NCBI GenBank assembly: GCA_903905455.1
Contig: CAIVGN010000120.1
Span: 1-58,313 of the forward strand
DNA length: 58,313 nucleotides
Direction: 5' to 3'
From: an uncultured Archangium sp.
GTDB lineage: Bacteria > Myxococcota > Myxococcia > Myxococcales > Myxococcaceae
The notes below the pieces were generated by a model. That model did not search any database, was not told where the DNA came from, and was given only the letters and a program-made list of their open reading frames with translations. Below are positions 55,598-58,313 of this stretch, piece by piece. Each line of letters begins with the position of its first letter. Position 1 is the first letter of the stretch. The position numbers were made by a program, and so were the translations under genes.

Positions 55598-56686
55598 TCA
55601 GTGAGAGCCGGCGTACGTGGGCTCGATCTGCAGCACCTTCGCCTTGAGCTTCGGGTCGTCGGCCACGTCCTGGCCCAGCAGCACCCACTCGAGCTTCGCC
55701 GTCTTGCCGGTGGCCCCGCTCTTCTGCGCCAGCGCGGTGGCGAGCTCTTGCTGGCGGCGCTTGAGGTCACCGAGCGTGCGCCGGAGATCGGCGGTGGCGG
55801 TCTTGTCCTTCGCTGCGCGCACCCGGTCTTCCAGCGTCGTGACCTGCTGGCCCACGAAGTCGAGCTGCTGGCGATCGCGATCCCCCAGGGAAAGGTCGAC
55901 GAAGCCGCCCTTGCCCTTGTCGAGCGTCAGCTGCAGCTTGCCCAGCGCCTGGCCCTTCTGCGCCGAGGCCAGCAACAGCGCGGCCCCCTCTTCCATGCGC
56001 TGCGCGGGCTGCGTGCCCCGGTACTCGCCCGACTGCATCACGAAGTCGACGTCACCCTTGAGCTCGGTCGAGAGCTGCATCGCGTCGGCGTAGGAGGTCG
56101 CGGCGAGCACGATGGTCACGTCGCGCGGGCCCAGCACCTTGAGCGCGGCGCGCGCGGCCTCGAGGGTCGCCCCGGCCACCACGTCTTTCTCGTTGGGCGC
56201 CACCGGCCCCGGCGCGGTGAGCCCGACGAGCCCCACCTTCACCCCGCCCGCGTCGATCACCACGCCGGCCTCGAAGAGCCGCTGGCCGCCACGCTTCAGG
56301 TTCGCCGAGAGCAGCTTGAGCTTGCGGCCCTTCGCCAACCCCTCGAGGAACACGGTTCCCGCGGCGAGATCGCGCTGCCCCACGGCCATGGCCCGGGTGC
56401 CCAGCTCGTCCATCACGCCCAGGATGAGCGTCGCCCGCTTCTGGTCGTCGGCCGTCGCCACGCCCGCGTTGCGGAAGAGCGCGTTACCCGAATCGAGCAC
56501 CAGCACGTTCGCCGTGCCGAGCTGGTTCAACACCGTTCTGCGCCTGGCCAGACCGCCAGTGGGATTGGCGTGTCAACCACAGGGGGCGACTTCGCCCCCG
56601 TTGTCCCCTTCGAAGAGAATGGTCAGCTGCTTGCCGCCGGCCAGGGCGGGCACCGCGAGCAACGTCACGAGCCAGAGGAGCCTCAC
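55598..56686 (-). CDS. Candidate selenoprotein: exported UshA-like protein with Cys-Gly-Sec motif (in-frame UGA)
   Basis: Read from the GTG at 56686, the frame gives a signal peptide (MRLLWLVTLLAVPALA), then KQLTILFEGDNGGEVAPCG, an in-frame UGA at codon 38 (56573-56575), then HANPTGGLARRRTVLNQL and on to a stop at 55598, 362 residues with selenocysteine. The fold up to about residue 210 is that of UshA-type 5'-nucleotidases (VLVLDSGN, TRAMAVGQRDL, LLSANL, VGLVGLTAPGP). However, the metal ligands NDxH, GD and GNHE have become GDNG, GN and GQRD, so phosphatase activity is doubtful. The C-terminal third is coiled coil. GTGA overlap with the CpoB-like gene fixes the start. A hairpin after the UGA resembles a bacterial SECIS. 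The alternative is a nonsense mutation or sequencing error. Confidence 0.75.
56544..56575 (-). promoter_or_regulatory. Putative bacterial SECIS element following an in-frame UGA
   Basis: After the UGA (56573-56575) come exactly 18 nt and then GGUCUG. This sequence forms the loop (56554-56549) of a perfect 5-bp hairpin, CUGGC (56559-56555) with GCCAG (56548-56544). As I recall it, E. coli fdhF also has 18 nt between UGA and GGUCUG, and its GGU loop is what SelB binds. The stem is short and the lower part is unpaired. Confidence 0.7.
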
Positions 56687-57465
56687 TTCTTGGCGCCCTT
56701 GCGCAGCTCGGCGAGCTTGGTCTTCGCCGTCTTCGCCGCGTCGCTCTTGGGGTGGCTCTTGACGAGCTCCTCCAGCGCGAGCCGCGCCTCGTCATTCATC
56801 TTCAGCTGCTTGAAGCACTCCGACGAGCGCAGGTAGGCCACCGGCGCCGACTTCGTCTTGGGGTGCTCCTGGATGACCTTGCCGAATTCGTAGAGCCCCT
56901 CGCGGCACTTCTGCTCGCCGAAGAAGAGCTCGCCCAGCGCGAAGTGCGCCTCGCCGATGCCCTCGTCGCGCGGCCACTTCTTCATGAACTCCGCGTACAG
57001 CTTGCGGCCCAGCTCCGTCTCGCCGGCCTTCACCTTGTCGTCGGCCAGCTTGAGGAAGTCCTTCGGGTCGTCGGGGCGCTTGAGCTCTTCCTTCTTCGGC
57101 TCCACCGGCGTGGCCGTGCCGTTGGTGGCGGGCTGGGCCGCGAGCTTGCCCTCGAGCTCCTGCATCTTGAACTGCTGCGACTCGATCTGCCCGCGCAGCA
57201 CGGCCATGTCCTGCAGCGCCGTGTCGACCTTCACGCCCATGTTGGCGCCGGTGGTGCGGCTGGCCCGGTCGAGCTGGTCGAGGGCCGCCTGGAGCTGCCC
57301 CGTCGCGTCCTCGAGCTTGCCCCGCGTCTCCGCGAGCTCGGCCTTCAACTTCACGTTGTCGGCAGCCAGGCCGTCGAGGCGGTTCTCGACCACGCGACCC
57401 CGGTCAGCAGGAAAAAAGCAGCCAGTGAAGACGACGGCACACAGCGCGACGGTCAGGCGAAACAT
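56683..57465 (-). CDS. CpoB/YbgF-like lipoprotein with TPR repeats
   Basis: A 260-residue lipoprotein (MFRLTVALCAVVFTGC, lipobox FTGC, Cys16). A long coiled coil follows (about 25-105, VENRLDGLAADNVKLKAELAETR cut short here), then a Pro/Lys linker and C-terminal tetratricopeptide repeats (about 135-255: GRKLYAEFMKKWPRDEGIGEAHFALGELFF, GLYEFGKVIQEHPKTKSAPVAYL in part). This is the layout of the Tol-Pal-associated CpoB/YbgF, which coordinates outer-membrane constriction with peptidoglycan synthesis, although the usual tol-pal genes are not next to it. Its stop overlaps the GTG of the selenoprotein candidate, so translation of the two is coupled. Confidence 0.85.
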   Translation of the reverse strand: MFRLTVALCAVVFTGCFFPADRGRVVENRLDGLAADNVKLKAELAETRGKLEDATGQLQAALDQLDRASRTTGANMGVKVDTALQDMAVLRGQIESQQFKMQELEGKLAAQPATNGTATPVEPKKEELKRPDDPKDFLKLADDKVKAGETELGRKLYAEFMKKWPRDEGIGEAHFALGELFFGEQKCREGLYEFGKVIQEHPKTKSAPVAYLRSSECFKQLKMNDEARLALEELVKSHPKSDAAKTAKTKLAELRKGAKK

Positions 57466-57487
57466 TGCTTTGCACCATACAGATGAA

Positions 57488-57518
57488 GACGCCCCCGGCA
57501 AACTTCGCAAGGGGCGTC
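57488..57518 (-). terminator. Possible terminator after the metallopeptidase gene
   Basis: A perfect 8-bp inverted repeat, GACGCCCC (57488-57495) and GGGGCGTC (57511-57518), with a 15-nt loop. It starts 9 bp after the minus-strand stop at 57528. On that strand it is followed by TTCATCT, a weak T-rich run, so termination may be partial. Confidence 0.5.
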
Positions 57519-57527
57519 CCCGGTCGT

Positions 57528-58313
57528 TCAGCTGCGACGACGGCGCGCGCGCAGCAGCAACCCCAGGGCCGCGAAAGGCAGCAACTCGAGCCCACTGGCG
57601 CAACCGCAGCCCCTGGTCATGGGGGCCAGGTCCGTGGTCGGCGTGGGGTTCTTGATGACCACGTCGACCACCGCGGGCGCGGAGGCCTGCGTCGGGTCGC
57701 GCACCACGAGCTGCAGCTTCACCACGTCGCTGACCAGCACCGCGGGCGCCTGGAAGGTGACCGTGTCGGTGGTGGCCCCCGTCAGCGCCACCTCCGGGCC
57801 CCCGACCTGCGACCACTCGTAGGTGATGGCGTCGCCGTCGGCGTCCCCGCCTGAGCCGAGCACCGTCACCGACTCGCCCATGAGGGCCTCCTGGGTGGCG
57901 GGCACGGTGGCCGTCGGCGCGCGGTTGACGTTCTTGACCAGCACCGTCTGCTCCCGCGGCTGCGACACCGCGCGGCCATCGCTCACCGTGAGCTCCAGCG
58001 AAATGAGCGTGTCCACCGTCACCTCGGGGGCCGTGAAGGTGCCGCCGGTGATCGTCACCTGCGGGCCCGCGACCTGCGTCCAGGTGAGGGTCAGCGGGTC
58101 GCCGTCCGGGTCCGTCGCCGAGCCCACCAAGGTCACCTGCGAGCGCTCGTCGACCTCGACGTTCGGCCCGATGGTCACCGTGGGCGCGCCGTTGGTGCAG
58201 GTGTTGGGGTCCGAGGTCACGCTGGTGAAGGGCTTGTTGGTGATGCCGGTGAACGAGATGTCATCGACCTCCCAGCCCTTGGCCGCGGCTGCGTCGTCAG
58301 CGCCGATGCGGAA
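57528..58313 (-). CDS. C-terminal part of a secreted metallopeptidase-like protein (probably M36) with PKD/Ig-like repeats and MYXO-CTERM tail
   Basis: Open to the right window edge, so the N-terminus is missing; 261 residues are visible. The first part, FRIGADDAAAAKGWEVDDISFTGITNKPF, matches the end of myxobacterial M36 (fungalysin-like) metallopeptidases. Two PKD/Ig-like repeats follow (ATDPDGDPLTLTWTQVAGPQVTI and DADGDAITYEWSQVGGPEVAL, both shortened here), then a MYXO-CTERM-like sorting tail: GCGC, a hydrophobic helix (LELLPFAALGLLL) and RARRRRS. The tail should tether the protein at the outer surface after processing. The peptidase identity is inferred only from the end region. Confidence 0.75.
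   Translation of the reverse strand, partial: FRIGADDAAAAKGWEVDDISFTGITNKPFTSVTSDPNTCTNGAPTVTIGPNVEVDERSQVTLVGSATDPDGDPLTLTWTQVAGPQVTITGGTFTAPEVTVDTLISLELTVSDGRAVSQPREQTVLVKNVNRAPTATVPATQEALMGESVTVLGSGGDADGDAITYEWSQVGGPEVALTGATTDTVTFQAPAVLVSDVVKLQLVVRDPTQASAPAVVDVVIKNPTPTTDLAPMTRGCGCASGLELLPFAALGLLLRARRRRS

Noticed and set aside
55598-56533. A shorter gene starting at the GTG at 56533, after the UGA
   Set aside because: It would lack the signal peptide and first strand of the fold, has no ribosome binding site I can see, and leaves the coupled GTG start and the SECIS-like hairpin unexplained.
56573-56575. The in-frame UGA as a simple nonsense mutation (pseudogene)
   Set aside because: The frame is otherwise intact with normal codon use on both sides, the codon sits in a Cys-Gly-x motif, and the hairpin spacing matches a known SECIS. 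It remains the main alternative but is less likely.

Overview
The window is about 58 kb of very GC-rich bacterial DNA with tightly packed genes and codon bias so strong that long open frames appear opposite most real genes. Several features point to a myxobacterium (Myxococcota): eukaryote-like Ser/Thr kinases, an FHA-GAF-cyclase, a GAF sigma-54 activator, two TIGR02996-domain proteins, 'DAG'-repeat and Gly-rich lipoproteins, a MYXO-CTERM-like tail (GCGC...RARRRR), and a LexA box of the type reported for Myxococcus xanthus. No rRNA, tRNA, insertion sequence, prophage or CRISPR array was seen, and no gap longer than 300 bases lacks a gene.

Layout: 1-6.3 kb holds a DUF2339 membrane protein (cut by the left edge), a hybrid histidine kinase, a UbiB-type kinase and a 50-residue lipoprotein. 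6.4-12.4 kb is a lipid-transport (Mla/MCE-type) operon with two different ATPases, two different permeases, a MopE-like lipoprotein and one MCE protein. 12.5-15.3 kb holds an MBL-fold hydrolase, a sigma-54 activator and a small secreted protein. 15.3-19 kb (minus strand) is an FHA-GAF-cyclase followed by a membrane Ser/Thr kinase. 19.1-24.3 kb holds SUFU and TruD genes and an ECF sigma / anti-sigma / STN-bactofilin-like operon. 24.3-25.7 kb is a Fur-family regulator with a DmeF-type Co/Ni exporter behind a palindromic operator. 25.7-33.5 kb holds P5C dehydrogenase, an esterase lipoprotein and a coupled operon of two-subunit amino-acid dehydrogenase plus ABC exporter. 33.5-36.7 kb has small proteins, including a SET-domain/OsmC divergent pair. 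36.7-42.3 kb is the imuA-imuB-dnaE2 mutagenesis cassette behind a LexA box. 42.4-49.5 kb has signalling genes and a two-subunit acyl-CoA (probably methylcrotonyl-CoA) carboxylase. 49.6-58.3 kb has membrane proteins, a Uma2 protein, a phosphoesterase lipoprotein, an exported MsrB-MsrA fusion, a TIGR02996 protein, a UshA-like protein, a CpoB-like lipoprotein and the C-terminus of a probable M36 metallopeptidase.

Two observations stand out. First, the UshA-like gene (minus strand, 56686-55598) reads through an in-frame UGA at codon 38, inside a Cys-Gly-UGA motif. The UGA is followed at exactly 18 nt by a 5-bp hairpin whose loop starts GGUCU, the spacing and loop of the Escherichia coli fdhF SECIS. 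The gene is coupled to its upstream neighbour by a GTGA overlap, its signal peptide lies before the UGA, and its phosphatase metal ligands are mostly lost. It is best read as an undescribed redox selenoprotein. Second, the Mla-type operon encodes two ATPases with complementary defects: one lacks the catalytic Glu and the H-loop His but has LSGGM, the other has Glu and His but a degenerate VGPGI signature. This is the pattern of an asymmetric heterodimeric ABC transporter, unlike the homodimeric MlaFE known from E. coli.
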